Assembly: GCA_964407285.1 (NCBI GenBank)
Contig: CAYOVG010000204.1
Span: 1 to 12,497 of the forward strand
Direction of reading: 5' to 3'
Length of the DNA: 12,497 bases
Origin: CAYOVG01 sp964407285
GTDB taxonomy: Bacteria > Desulfobacterota > Syntrophobacteria > Syntrophobacterales > Syntrophobacteraceae
Under the pieces are notes generated by a model. That model saw only the letters and a list, made by a program, of their open reading frames with translations. It was not told the origin of the DNA and did no database searches. Position numbers and translations under genes: made by a program. This document shows positions 6,146-12,406 of the stretch, one piece after another. The stretch's first letter is position 1, and every line of letters begins with the position of its first letter.

Positions 6146-6628
6146 ATGGAAGATCGGGAAATAGTGATAATGGACGAAAAGCCGGGCAGCAGTCCCATCG
6201 AAATATTGCTTGTTGAAGACAATCCGGGCGACGTGCGTCTGACGATAGAGGCGCTGAAGGAAGGCAAGGTGCGCAACAACCTCCATGTGGCCGGAGACGG
6301 AGAAGAAGCTCTGGCCTTTTTGCGCCGCCAGGGGCGATTCGCGTCGGTCCCGGTTCCGGATCTCGTGCTCCTGGACCTCAACCTTCCTAAGAAGGACGGC
6401 AGGGAAGTACTGGAAGAGATCAAGGCCGATGAGCGACTCAAGCACATTCCCGTGGTGGTGCTCACCACGTCCGGCGCGGATGAGGACATCCTGAGGAGTT
6501 ACGACCTCCAGGCAAATTGCTACATAACGAAGCCCGTGGATCTGGATCGTTTTCTCGATGTGATCAAGGCCATCGAGGGGTTCTGGCTGTCCGTGGTCAA
6601 GCTTCCTCCCAACGGCTGGACCCCATGA
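6146..6628 (+). CDS. Stand-alone response regulator receiver, Rcp1 type
   Basis: The product has 160 residues, a single receiver domain without a DNA-binding output. Key residues are the acidic pair Glu24/Asp25 in ILLVEDNPGD, the phospho-acceptor Asp77 in LLDLNLPKKDG, Thr107 in VVLTTSGAD and Lys129 in ITKPVD. The ending ANCYITKPVDLDRF through EGFWLSVVKLP is characteristic of the Rcp1 group, which partners phytochrome-like and other ASHDLxEP kinases. A start at the ATG at 6170 is also possible (152 residues); neither has a good ribosome site. The TGA stop overlaps the ATG of the kinase gene, so the two are translationally coupled and probably form a cognate pair. It likely acts as a phospho-shuttle or by protein contact. 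Confidence 0.92.
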   Translation: MEDREIVIMDEKPGSSPIEILLVEDNPGDVRLTIEALKEGKVRNNLHVAGDGEEALAFLRRQGRFASVPVPDLVLLDLNLPKKDGREVLEEIKADERLKHIPVVVLTTSGADEDILRSYDLQANCYITKPVDLDRFLDVIKAIEGFWLSVVKLPPNGWTP

Positions 6629-8970
6629 GAATCAGATCGGCAGTTTCCAGGTTTCCGCAGGCCGACGATAACTCGGTCGCCGGGGCAGTGAAGGCGAGAA
6701 TCTCCCGCAATATTACCTTCAGACTGCTCACGGCCTTTCTGCTCCTCTCGATTGTCCCGCTTCTCGTGGATGGTTTCCTGACGGTGATGGTCGGGAAAAA
6801 ATACCTGTCGGGCATAGTCGTAAACCACCTCAGGTCCCTGGCGGTCATTCAGCGCCACAGGATCGAGACGAGCATGGAGCAACGGATCGAAAAGCTGGCC
6901 ATACTGGCGGGGCTGACGCCGCTTCGCGAAAATCTCGCTGCTTTCGAGAGCGGAGGAGGGGAGGAGAACCGTGCCGCGCTCCGTGAATTGCTGCACGACG
7001 TTCAGTCGGCGGTCAACTGGATCGACGAAATAGAACTCGTGGATGCCCGGGGCGCCGTGCTGGCTTCGACCAATGATGCGGCAATCGGCAAGATGCGCTC
7101 CGGAGAAGACTTCTTCCGTCATTTCATGATAGGCCGCACACGAACCCCCGCGCCACGGCCCTTTACCGCCTTTTTCTTCCCGGACACGGCGAGCGGGGAT
7201 TTGATGGTCCGGATTGCGGTCCCCGTGCGGCGTGGAGACGACGTTCTCGGCGTGGTCGCCGCGTCGGTCGATGCGAACAGAATCGTCACCGTTGCAACGG
7301 ACTACACCGGTCTGGGTGAAACGGGGGAAACGGTGCTTTTCGGCAAAGCATACGGCAGCAACGAATTCATCCTTTTGCCGCTTCGCGCCGGAGGAGAAGG
7401 GGAAACCGCAAAGCCGATAACCTTCGACGAATTGAGCGACCCCCGTATGCGGTTTCTCATGGAAACGCCGCACGCGGAAACCGATGCAACCGACTGGTGG
7501 GGTCGCCGTGTCCTTGTTGCCGGGAGCTTCATCGATCGTTACGGCCTGGGGGTAATGGTGAAGATCGACAGGGATGAAGCCTATGCTCCCGTCGAGAGGC
7601 TTCACCTGGTGTCCCTCCTTGTGGCCGTTCTCACGGCGGTGCTCACTTCCGCGGCCGCCCTCTATATTTCGCGCTCCATAACCCGGCCCACGCTAAGGCT
7701 GACGGAGGCGGCGCGCAGGATCAGCGACGGGGACCTGGCCACCCCCATCGAAGTGGCTTCCAGGGATGAGATAGGTCAGCTCGCGGATGCGTTCCGGGCA
7801 ATGACTTCCCGGCTCGTGGAGGCCAACCTGACCCTCGAACGAAAAGTCAAGGCAAGGACTGAAGCGCTGGCTCGATCCAATGCCGATCTAAGCCAGTTCG
7901 CCTACGTGGCGTCTCACGACCTCCAGGAACCGCTCCGGATGGTCGCGAGCTATACCCAACTCCTGGCTCGTCGCTACAAGGGCAGACTCGATACCGACGC
8001 GGACGAATTCATCGCCTTCGCGGTCGATGGGGCCAACCGCATGCAGAAGCTCATAAACGATCTCCTGCTCTATTCCCGCGTGGGTACGCGCGGGAAGGAA
8101 TTCGCTCCCACCGATTCCGAAGAGGTATTATCGGTGGTGCTTTCGAATCTCGAACTCCTCATCGAGGAAGCCGGAGCGAGCGTTACCCGCGACCCGCTTC
8201 CCGTCGTCATGGCGGACCGCTCCCAGTTGATCCAGTTGCTCCAGAACCTGGTGGCCAACGGGATCAAGTTCCGCCGGGAGGGCGAAGCTCCGCGAATTCA
8301 TGTCTCCGCGGGACGCAACGGTTCCGAGTGGGTCTTTTCCGTAAGCGACAACGGCATCGGCATCAGCCGTGAATACTGGGAGCGGGTGTTCGTGATCTTC
8401 AAGCGGCTGCATGGAGTGGGCGAATATCCCGGCACGGGCATCGGACTCGCCGTCTGTAAAAGGATCGTCGAACGCCATGGAGGCCGGATCTGGATTTCCT
8501 CGACGCCCGGGCAGGGGGCCACTTTCTACTTCACCATGCCCGCGGTGGAGACCGATGAAGAAGATGGAAAAACCGGCAAGAAAGAAGCTGATAAAGCAGA
8601 AGCTGATAAAGAAGATGGAAAATATGTCGATATGGAATTAAAGGCTATGGAGCGAGAACAACCTGAAATCGATGTTCAGTCGAGGCACTCCGGTGCATGG
8701 AAGGCGGGAGCGGGAATAAGATGGAATTCAAGTCTGTCAAGGTGCTTCTTATCGAGGACAATCCCGGCGATGCGAGGCTCATCCGGCTTCACCTCGCGCA
8801 ATCGCTCAACGCTGCTTTCGATGTCGAATGGACCTGCAGTCTCGCGACAGGACTGGAACGCGTGGCCGCTAAGGGGATCGATGTCATTTTGCTGGACCTG
8901 GACCTTCCCGACAGTCAGGGTATCGAAACATTCCATCGGATTCACGAGCGCGCCCCGGAAATACCCGTAG
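6625..8970 (+). CDS. Transmembrane sensor histidine kinase (Cache-HAMP-HisKA-HATPase) with an anomalous C-terminal tail
   Basis: Translation from the ATG at 6625 (ATGA overlap with the receiver, no separate ribosome site) gives 781 residues. Transmembrane helix 1 is at 33-57. A periplasmic Cache-like sensor spans about 60-320, with FFFPDTASGDLMVRIAVPV and VLGVVAASVDANRI. Helix 2 is at 327-348, HAMP at 348-400 and a coiled coil follows. The H-box VASHDLQEPLRM has His431, the N-box is NLVANGIKF (Asn541, Asn545), the G1 box DNGIGI (575-580) and the G2 box GTGIGL (603-608). The normal kinase ends near residue 640 (TFYFTMPAV). The frame then runs on through a Lys/Asp/Glu-rich repeat stretch and, from 8721, out of frame into the next gene, giving about 80 residues of Trp/Ser/Arg-rich sequence that looks like a shadow of that gene. 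The true C-terminus may differ through a lost stop or a frameshift. Confidence 0.9.
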   Translation: MRIRSAVSRFPQADDNSVAGAVKARISRNITFRLLTAFLLLSIVPLLVDGFLTVMVGKKYLSGIVVNHLRSLAVIQRHRIETSMEQRIEKLAILAGLTPLRENLAAFESGGGEENRAALRELLHDVQSAVNWIDEIELVDARGAVLASTNDAAIGKMRSGEDFFRHFMIGRTRTPAPRPFTAFFFPDTASGDLMVRIAVPVRRGDDVLGVVAASVDANRIVTVATDYTGLGETGETVLFGKAYGSNEFILLPLRAGGEGETAKPITFDELSDPRMRFLMETPHAETDATDWWGRRVLVAGSFIDRYGLGVMVKIDRDEAYAPVERLHLVSLLVAVLTAVLTSAAALYISRSITRPTLRLTEAARRISDGDLATPIEVASRDEIGQLADAFRAMTSRLVEANLTLERKVKARTEALARSNADLSQFAYVASHDLQEPLRMVASYTQLLARRYKGRLDTDADEFIAFAVDGANRMQKLINDLLLYSRVGTRGKEFAPTDSEEVLSVVLSNLELLIEEAGASVTRDPLPVVMADRSQLIQLLQNLVANGIKFRREGEAPRIHVSAGRNGSEWVFSVSDNGIGISREYWERVFVIFKRLHGVGEYPGTGIGLAVCKRIVERHGGRIWISSTPGQGATFYFTMPAVETDEEDGKTGKKEADKAEADKEDGKYVDMELKAMEREQPEIDVQSRHSGAWKAGAGIRWNSSLSRCFLSRTIPAMRGSSGFTSRNRSTLLSMSNGPAVSRQDWNAWPLRGSMSFCWTWTFPTVRVSKHSIGFTSAPRKYP
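8583..8612 (+). repeat. 15-bp tandem repeat in the kinase tail
   Basis: Two adjacent 15-bp units beginning AGAAGCTGATAAAG differ at one base. They are flanked by two copies of an AAGAAGATGGAAAA-like segment, near 8559 and 8611. The whole stretch 8555-8630 is A-rich against GC-rich flanks. It lies just after the conserved kinase core and encodes K/E/A/D-rich residues. Confidence 0.75.
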
Positions 8971-9929
8971 TGGTTATGAGCGGTCTCGCCGACGAGGGGG
9001 TCGCGGTGGAAGCCGTGAGCAACGGGGCTCAGGACTACCTCGTCAAAGCGCAGGACGACGGCATTCTGGGACGCGCCGTGCTGTATGCGCTGGAGCGCAG
9101 GCGACTGGAGAGGGAACGGCAGATCTACATCGCAAAGCTGGAGAAGAGCAACCAGGAGCTCCAGGATTTTGCGTTTGTCGCATCACACGACCTCAATGAG
9201 CCGCTACGCAAGATCCAGGCATTCGGAGACCTGCTCATGGAAAAGAGCGCCGAATGCCTCGGCGCGCAGGGGCTGGACTATCTCACCCGCATGAAAAAAG
9301 CGACCGGGCGCATGCAGGAACTTCTCGACGGGTTGCTCGTCTACTCGCGGGTGACGACGAGAGCCAATCCCTTCTCCATGGCCGATTTGGCGGTCATCGC
9401 CCGCGAAGCGGTTTCGGACCTGGATATGCGCATCGAACAGACCGGCGCGCACGTCGATGTCGAACCTCTTGCCGAGGTGGAGGTCGATCCCGTGCAAATC
9501 CGGCAGCTTTTCCAGAACCTTATCGGCAATTCACTGAAGTTCCACGGGGCGGCGGCGCCTCGGATAAGAATCCATGGAGCGTTCGCCGGAACGGCCGCGG
9601 CAATGCACTCCGGCGCGAATTGCGCGGACGATCCCGGTTCCGGCGATGCCTGCGGCGATAGCGGCGGCGCCTGTGACGATGCCTGCTACAAAATCTTCGT
9701 CCAGGATAACGGGATAGGTTTCGACGAGGCGCACCTGGAGCGGATCTTCAAGCCGTTCCAGCGCCTCCATGGGCGCGGCAAATACGAGGGTACGGGCATG
9801 GGGCTGGCCATCTGCCGAAAAATCGTCGAGCGCCATGGCGGCGGCATCACGGCAAGGAGCGCGCCGGGGAAGGGCGCTACTTTCATAGTCACGCTCCCCG
9901 TCAGACAACCCGGGGAAGCGGGTTCGTAG
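8721..9929 (+). CDS. Receiver-histidine kinase hybrid (soluble)
   Basis: The product has 402 residues from the ATG at 8721; GGGA lies 5 nt before it and the receiver strand KVLLIEDN starts at once. An ATG at 8697 would add eight residues. The receiver (5-125) has Glu12/Asp13, phospho-acceptor Asp59 in ILLDLDLP, Ser87 and Lys109. A coiled-coil linker (125-150) leads to the H-box FVASHDLNEPLRK with His156, the N-box NLIGNSLKF (Asn266, Asn270), the G1 box DNGIGF (329-334) and the G2 box GTGMGL (357-362). There is no membrane segment, so it is cytoplasmic and would be driven by its own receiver. An unusual Ala/Gly/Asp/Cys-rich insertion at about 288-322, with cysteines at 301, 311, 318 and 322, interrupts the ATPase fold before the G1 box. 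Its 5' end lies inside the preceding kinase frame. Confidence 0.92.
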   Translation: MEFKSVKVLLIEDNPGDARLIRLHLAQSLNAAFDVEWTCSLATGLERVAAKGIDVILLDLDLPDSQGIETFHRIHERAPEIPVVVMSGLADEGVAVEAVSNGAQDYLVKAQDDGILGRAVLYALERRRLERERQIYIAKLEKSNQELQDFAFVASHDLNEPLRKIQAFGDLLMEKSAECLGAQGLDYLTRMKKATGRMQELLDGLLVYSRVTTRANPFSMADLAVIAREAVSDLDMRIEQTGAHVDVEPLAEVEVDPVQIRQLFQNLIGNSLKFHGAAAPRIRIHGAFAGTAAAMHSGANCADDPGSGDACGDSGGACDDACYKIFVQDNGIGFDEAHLERIFKPFQRLHGRGKYEGTGMGLAICRKIVERHGGGITARSAPGKGATFIVTLPVRQPGEAGS

Positions 9930-9933
9930 AAGC

Positions 9934-9961
9934 GCCGGGGCCGGTCTGCCGGGGCCGGTCT
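9934..9961. repeat. Perfect 14-bp tandem duplication between convergent genes
   Basis: GCCGGGGCCGGTCT occurs twice in direct succession (9934-9947 and 9948-9961). The second copy overlaps the stop codon of the SRPBCC gene. Confidence 0.8.
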
Positions 9962-9974
9962 ATCCGCACCGGCC
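9953..9974. terminator. GC-rich hairpin between convergent genes, possible bidirectional terminator
   Basis: GGCCGGT (9953-9959), an 8-nt loop, then ACCGGCC (9968-9974) form a perfect 7-bp stem where the hybrid kinase gene and the SRPBCC gene converge. There is no U tract, so termination by this hairpin alone is uncertain. Confidence 0.3.
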
Positions 9975-10418
9975 TCCGCCGTCGGCGGCGCGCTTTTCCG
10001 CTTCCCGTTTGACGGCGATGAGGAGTTGCCTGGTCAGGTGATGGAGACGTGAGGGCAGGGCGATGAGCGCGCTTGCCGTGGCGAAGGGCCCGCTGAACTC
10101 TTCGACGCTCGTCAGAATCACCGTTCCCCCCTCCTCTCGAAAGCTGAAGGAGTGTTCGGCGTGGATGCCCAGGCGTTCCCCTTCCCAGACGACTTCCCGG
10201 CCCGGATCACATCGGGTCACCCGCGGCGTGATCCTGATCGGCAGGCTGAAGGGGCGGATGGTGAAAGCAACGCACGCTCCTTCGGTGATTTCGTCGCCTT
10301 CCAGAAAACAGGAATCCCGGCATACGCTGTTCCACCGGTTCCACTCGTCCAGGCAGGTAAAAACCCGCCACACGACCGGAAGCGGCGCATTGACGGCTAT
10401 CTGTTCGTGAATGACCAT
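9960..10418 (-). CDS. SRPBCC-fold (polyketide cyclase/START-like) protein
   Basis: The product has 152 residues from the ATG at 10418, which has GGGAG about 9 nt upstream; the frame extends to an ATG at 10457 but without a ribosome site. The sequence VIHEQIAVNAPLPVVWRVFTCLDEWNRWN is the standard opening of the SRPBCC superfamily (strand, then short helices with W..F..LDEWNRWN). It continues with the alternating strands ACVAFTIRPF, GREVVWEGER, HSFSFREEGGTVILTSVEEFSG and a long C-terminal helix with LHHLTRQLLIAVKREAEKR. Family members bind hydrophobic ligands in a deep cavity, and a few are enzymes. No catalytic residues or ligand can be assigned. Cytoplasmic. It converges on the kinase cluster and probably has its own promoter at 10631-10659. 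Confidence 0.85.
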   Translation of the reverse strand: MVIHEQIAVNAPLPVVWRVFTCLDEWNRWNSVCRDSCFLEGDEITEGACVAFTIRPFSLPIRITPRVTRCDPGREVVWEGERLGIHAEHSFSFREEGGTVILTSVEEFSGPFATASALIALPSRLHHLTRQLLIAVKREAEKRAADGGGRCG

Positions 10419-10533
10419 GCGTAAGTCTCCCGGCTGGTCCCGCCGCGCTACTGTCATTTACCATTCGTGCGACATTGTGCGTTCCTGCGATGCCGCGCTT
10501 CCGTAACGGCCCGTTTTATGCGCTCCGCGCTCC

Positions 10534-10547
10534 TGCAACGCGTTGCA
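10534..10547. promoter_or_regulatory. 14-bp perfect palindrome in the SRPBCC gene leader
   Basis: TGCAACGCGTTGCA is fully self-complementary. It lies about 75-90 nt downstream of the predicted transcription start and about 115 nt before the ATG. It overlaps a direct repeat of TTGCATGC. It could be an operator or part of an RNA fold. Confidence 0.4.
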
Positions 10548-10575
10548 TGCCCTTGCATGCATCCCCCCGGCGCTG

Positions 10576-10615
10576 TCGCGCCTGCAATCCGGTAATCGCG
10601 TCTGCAATCCGGCAA
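10576..10615. repeat. 20-bp tandem repeat (2 units)
   Basis: TCGCGCCTGCAATCCGGTAA is followed directly by TCGCGTCTGCAATCCGGCAA, 18 of 20 bases identical. It sits just downstream of the predicted minus-strand promoter. Two equal sites in tandem could be binding sites for one regulator, with about two helical turns between them. Confidence 0.7.
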
Positions 10616-10630
10616 CGGGGCCATACCATT

Positions 10631-10659
10631 ATTTTAGATTCTTCGCCGGTCCGAGGCAA
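10631..10659 (-). promoter_or_regulatory. Sigma70-type promoter for the SRPBCC gene
   Basis: On the minus strand TTGCCT (10659-10654) and TAAAAT (10636-10631) are separated by 17 bp, matching four and five of six consensus bases. It would produce a leader of roughly 205 nt before the ATG at 10418. Confidence 0.5.
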
Positions 10660-10749
10660 TAGAACGGCGCCGTAAGGGTGTCGCGCCTCATCGGCTCCCT
10701 CGTTAAATCTCCGGAACTCCCTCATTCCTACGTTCGTTCCGCCGGGTCC

Positions 10750-11055
10750 TTATGACGACTCCTCGGCGGCCAGCCTGCGAAGGATTTCCTCGTAGGCCAT
10801 TAGTATGACCTCCGGTACGCCGGCCTCGTCCCAGAGTTTCCGGTTTTCCGGCTCCTTGAACTCCTCCACGACATAGCGCCGGTTGAAGGGCCACGGAGCA
10901 ATGAAAACCCCTACTTCGATGTTGTCGGCGACTTCGGCGTATGTCCCGACACCGGGTCTTCGCCGTATGTACCATGGGTTCTCCCGGACCTCCGGGCTGT
11001 TCACCAGGTAGAACCCGTCCTTGATCCTGCTGAAGTCAGGCTCGCTGTCGGACAT
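10750..11055 (-). CDS. Small hypothetical protein (101 residues)
   Basis: I do not recognise this protein. The start at 11055 is preferred because AAGGGAG lies 7 nt before it; an ATG at 11061 overlaps that site. The sequence looks like a real, compact cytoplasmic domain: FSRIKDGFYLVNSPEVR, then NPWYIRRRPGVGTYAEVADNIEVGVFIAPWPFNRRYVVEEFKEPE, ending in an amphipathic helix, VPEVILMAYEEILRRLAAEES. It is rich in aromatic residues, with no signal peptide, membrane segment or cysteine. It is followed by the SRPBCC gene on the same strand after about 330 nt, with a separate promoter in between, so the two need not be co-regulated. A possible small gene (11036-11338) overlaps its start by 20 nt. Confidence 0.7.
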   Translation of the reverse strand: MSDSEPDFSRIKDGFYLVNSPEVRENPWYIRRRPGVGTYAEVADNIEVGVFIAPWPFNRRYVVEEFKEPENRKLWDEAGVPEVILMAYEEILRRLAAEESS

Positions 11056-11338
11056 CTTCATTCTCCCTTTTCATGTATGAAATCCGGTTGTGGCGACGGT
11101 CCGCGGCAAGAAGCAATATCACAATTTCCGGGCGATGAAAATCCTGCTGTGACAGGGGAGAACGGTAGCGTTCGGCTCGGTCCCATCCCGAACCCTTCTT
11201 TTCCGCAAACCCGTACACCTTTTCCGTGCAGTTCCTCGTTCCGGCCTCCTCGATAATACCGGCGATTTCCCGCTGTTCCCCCGACGCCTCGTGGAGGTAG
11301 GTTCTGAGGGACCGGGATAAAACCGGGGAACAGCTCAT
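11036..11338 (-). CDS. Possible small hypothetical protein (100 residues), low support
   Basis: The frame reads LRTYLHEASGEQREIAGIIEEAGTRNCTEKVYGFAEKKGSG, which has helix-like periodicity and a mostly G/C third-codon pattern like the neighbours. It then continues SQQDFHRPEIVILLLAADRRHN. It ends inside the next gene (20-nt overlap), as in a coupled pair. Against it: no ribosome site at the ATG, and the frame at 11058-11360 begins with an equally protein-like MQSFKLFDELFPGFI, so a frameshifted or decayed gene is possible. Function unknown. Confidence 0.35.
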   Translation of the reverse strand: MSCSPVLSRSLRTYLHEASGEQREIAGIIEEAGTRNCTEKVYGFAEKKGSGWDRAERYRSPLSQQDFHRPEIVILLLAADRRHNRISYMKRENEDVRQRA

Positions 11339-11632
11339 CGAAGAGCTTAAAGCTTTGCATGGCTGGCTTTCAGAATTGGAGGGCGATAGGCGATCTGGAG
11401 GTTGCTCTTTCCGAGCCGGGAGGATATGTCGAGATTATCGAGCTTCCCGCCATTGAAGCTCTGATGCGGCGAAGATGGCCTTCTTTTCCAAATGACGAGA
11501 GACCTACCCCGTTCCATCGGTCCGTGAATGAGGACGGATTTACCGTGGAGAGTCCGAATGTCGGAAAACCGGAAACCGCGCACTCGGCCGGTACAGTTGG
11601 AGCCCGCTGGGGCCGGCTGTAAGGCCCCAACG
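11339..11632. other. Ambiguous stretch without a convincing gene
   Basis: Overlapping frames exist on the plus strand (11359-11622, containing EVALSEPGGYVEIIELPAIE) and the minus strand (11347-11583 and 11370-11630). None has a ribosome site or a family I recognise, and third-position GC is lower than in neighbouring genes. It may be a decayed gene. A 7-bp hairpin, TGGGGCC / GGCCCCA (11608-11629), lies at its right end next to the tRNA terminator. Confidence 0.4.
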
Positions 11633-11670
11633 CAAAAGAGCCGATCCCCGGTTTCCCGAAGATCGGCTCT
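11633..11670 (-). terminator. Rho-independent terminator of the tRNA-Ser operon
   Basis: On the minus strand AGAGCCGATC (11670-11661), a 14-nt apical region and GATCGGCTCT (11646-11637) form a perfect 10-bp stem. The U run TTTT overlaps the stem's last base (11637-11634). It lies 11 nt beyond the CCA end of the last tRNA. Confidence 0.85.
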
Positions 11671-11681
11671 GCTATTGACTC

Positions 11682-11775
11682 TGGCGGAGAGAGAGGGATT
11701 CGAACCCTCGGTACGCCTTTACAGCGTACACTCGCTTAGCAGGCGAGCGCCTTCAGCCGACTCGGCCATCTCTCC
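11682..11775 (-). tRNA. tRNA-Ser (anticodon GCT)
   Basis: The RNA is 94 nt and the CCA end is encoded. The acceptor stem pairs GGAGAGA with TCTCTCC, followed by G and CCA. The D arm is GCCG..CGGC. The anticodon stem CTCGC/GCGAG encloses the loop CTGCTAA, giving anticodon GCT, which reads AGC and AGU. The long variable arm GTACGC..GCGTAC is the class II feature of serine tRNAs. The T arm is GAGGG-TTCGAAT-CCCTC. It is the second gene of a two-tRNA transcript, 41 nt after tRNA-Ser(TGA). Confidence 0.97.
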
Positions 11776-11816
11776 ATAGCGCAATCAAAACCGAAATGTG
11801 TCCTCGAAGCTTATTC

Positions 11817-11909
11817 TGGCGGAGGGAGTAGGATTCGAACCCACGGTTCCGCTGCTAACGGAACAACGGTTTTCAAGACCGCCGCCTTAAACCACTCGGC
11901 CATCCCTCC
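11817..11909 (-). tRNA. tRNA-Ser (anticodon TGA)
   Basis: The RNA is 93 nt and the CCA end is encoded. The acceptor stem pairs GGAGGGA with TCCCTCC. The anticodon loop CTTGAAA gives anticodon TGA, which reads UCA and, by wobble, other UCN codons. The long variable arm GTTCCG..CGGAAC confirms a class II serine tRNA. It is the first gene of the operon, starting about 25 nt after the predicted transcription start. Confidence 0.97.
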
Positions 11910-11941
11910 CGCGTCCTACATTCCCCAGCACGAGAAGCCTT

Positions 11942-11970
11942 AAAGTAGCATCATGGATCGCCTTTGTCAA
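11942..11970 (-). promoter_or_regulatory. Strong sigma70 promoter of the tRNA-Ser operon
   Basis: On the minus strand a perfect TTGACA (11970-11965), a 17-bp spacer and TACTTT (11947-11942) are followed by a transcription start near 11935. Upstream, TGTCAA-N7-TTGACA (11965-11983) makes an inverted repeat that includes the -35 hexamer. No matching -10 exists for the plus-strand TTGACA. Confidence 0.85.
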
Positions 11971-12189
11971 CACATTCTTGACAGTCCCGCAACGCACGAC
12001 ACAAGAGAAGACCGTTGTGGTAAATCTCAATCAGGCTATCTCCGGCAAAGCGCTTGCCGGTACCGCGACTCCGCAACGCCTGCCGACAACACTGGTCCCG
12101 GTAAATCCATTTTCGGAAATCGCCTTGTTTCCCTCTCAAGACCTACACCAAATTCCTCGAAACCGTCTGAGGCGAACAGGGGCCGGTAT

Positions 12190-12211
12190 GGCTTCGTTAA
12201 GGCTTCGTTAA
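12190..12211. repeat. 11-bp tandem repeat (2 units)
   Basis: GGCTTCGTTAA occurs twice in direct succession (12190-12200 and 12201-12211), both copies identical. Confidence 0.8.
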
Positions 12212-12322
12212 CCGGAAACCGGAGTTCTCGGACAGTCTCCCAGCGACAGGAGAAAGGCTTTAGAAAGTCTTCTTTTGCGCTCCGGGAACGCTTTGCGCCG
12301 CGGCGGGCGCGGACGGTCGCAT

Positions 12323-12359
12323 CGGGTGTGCCGGGTGCGGACGGGTGCGTCGGGTGCGA
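12323..12359. repeat. Short GC-rich tandem repeat (four CGGGTGYG units)
   Basis: Four units of 9-10 bp, each beginning CGGGTGYG, lie end to end. The unit length varies, so the array does not keep a reading frame, which argues against coding here. It sits about 50 nt upstream of a possible gene start. Confidence 0.7.
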
Positions 12360-12406
12360 CGAGCGATGAATCCGCGAAAGAGTCTCCCGCCCCGTCGGAG
12401 ACGCTG

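Larger units (their letters stand above)
10419..10749. other. Intergenic leader with palindrome and tandem repeat
   Basis: No gene is evident. Read on the minus strand, the gap contains a good promoter (10631-10659), a 20-bp tandem repeat (10576-10615), a TTGCATGC direct repeat of 10-bp period (10543-10560) and a 14-bp perfect palindrome (10534-10547), all within the roughly 200-nt leader of the SRPBCC gene. Confidence 0.5.
11984..12406. other. Gene-poor stretch with short repeats
   Basis: No convincing gene is seen in about 420 bases. Open frames on both strands (for example 11953-12369 plus and 12036-12485 minus) are Arg/Ser/Pro-rich and lack ribosome sites. The stretch contains an 11-bp tandem repeat (12190-12211) and a GC-rich repeat (12323-12359). 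Confidence 0.5.

Noticed and set aside
5597..6445. 282-codon minus-strand frame across the DCC and receiver genes
   Set aside because: It spans two genes with recognised motifs on the other strand and has no start signal.
6520..7605. 361-codon minus-strand frame opposite the first kinase
   Set aside because: Shadow of the Cache-domain coding region; composition atypical for a protein.
11965..11983. Divergent promoter suggested by TGTCAA-N7-TTGACA
   Set aside because: The plus-strand TTGACA has no -10 hexamer at 16-18 bp and no gene follows it.
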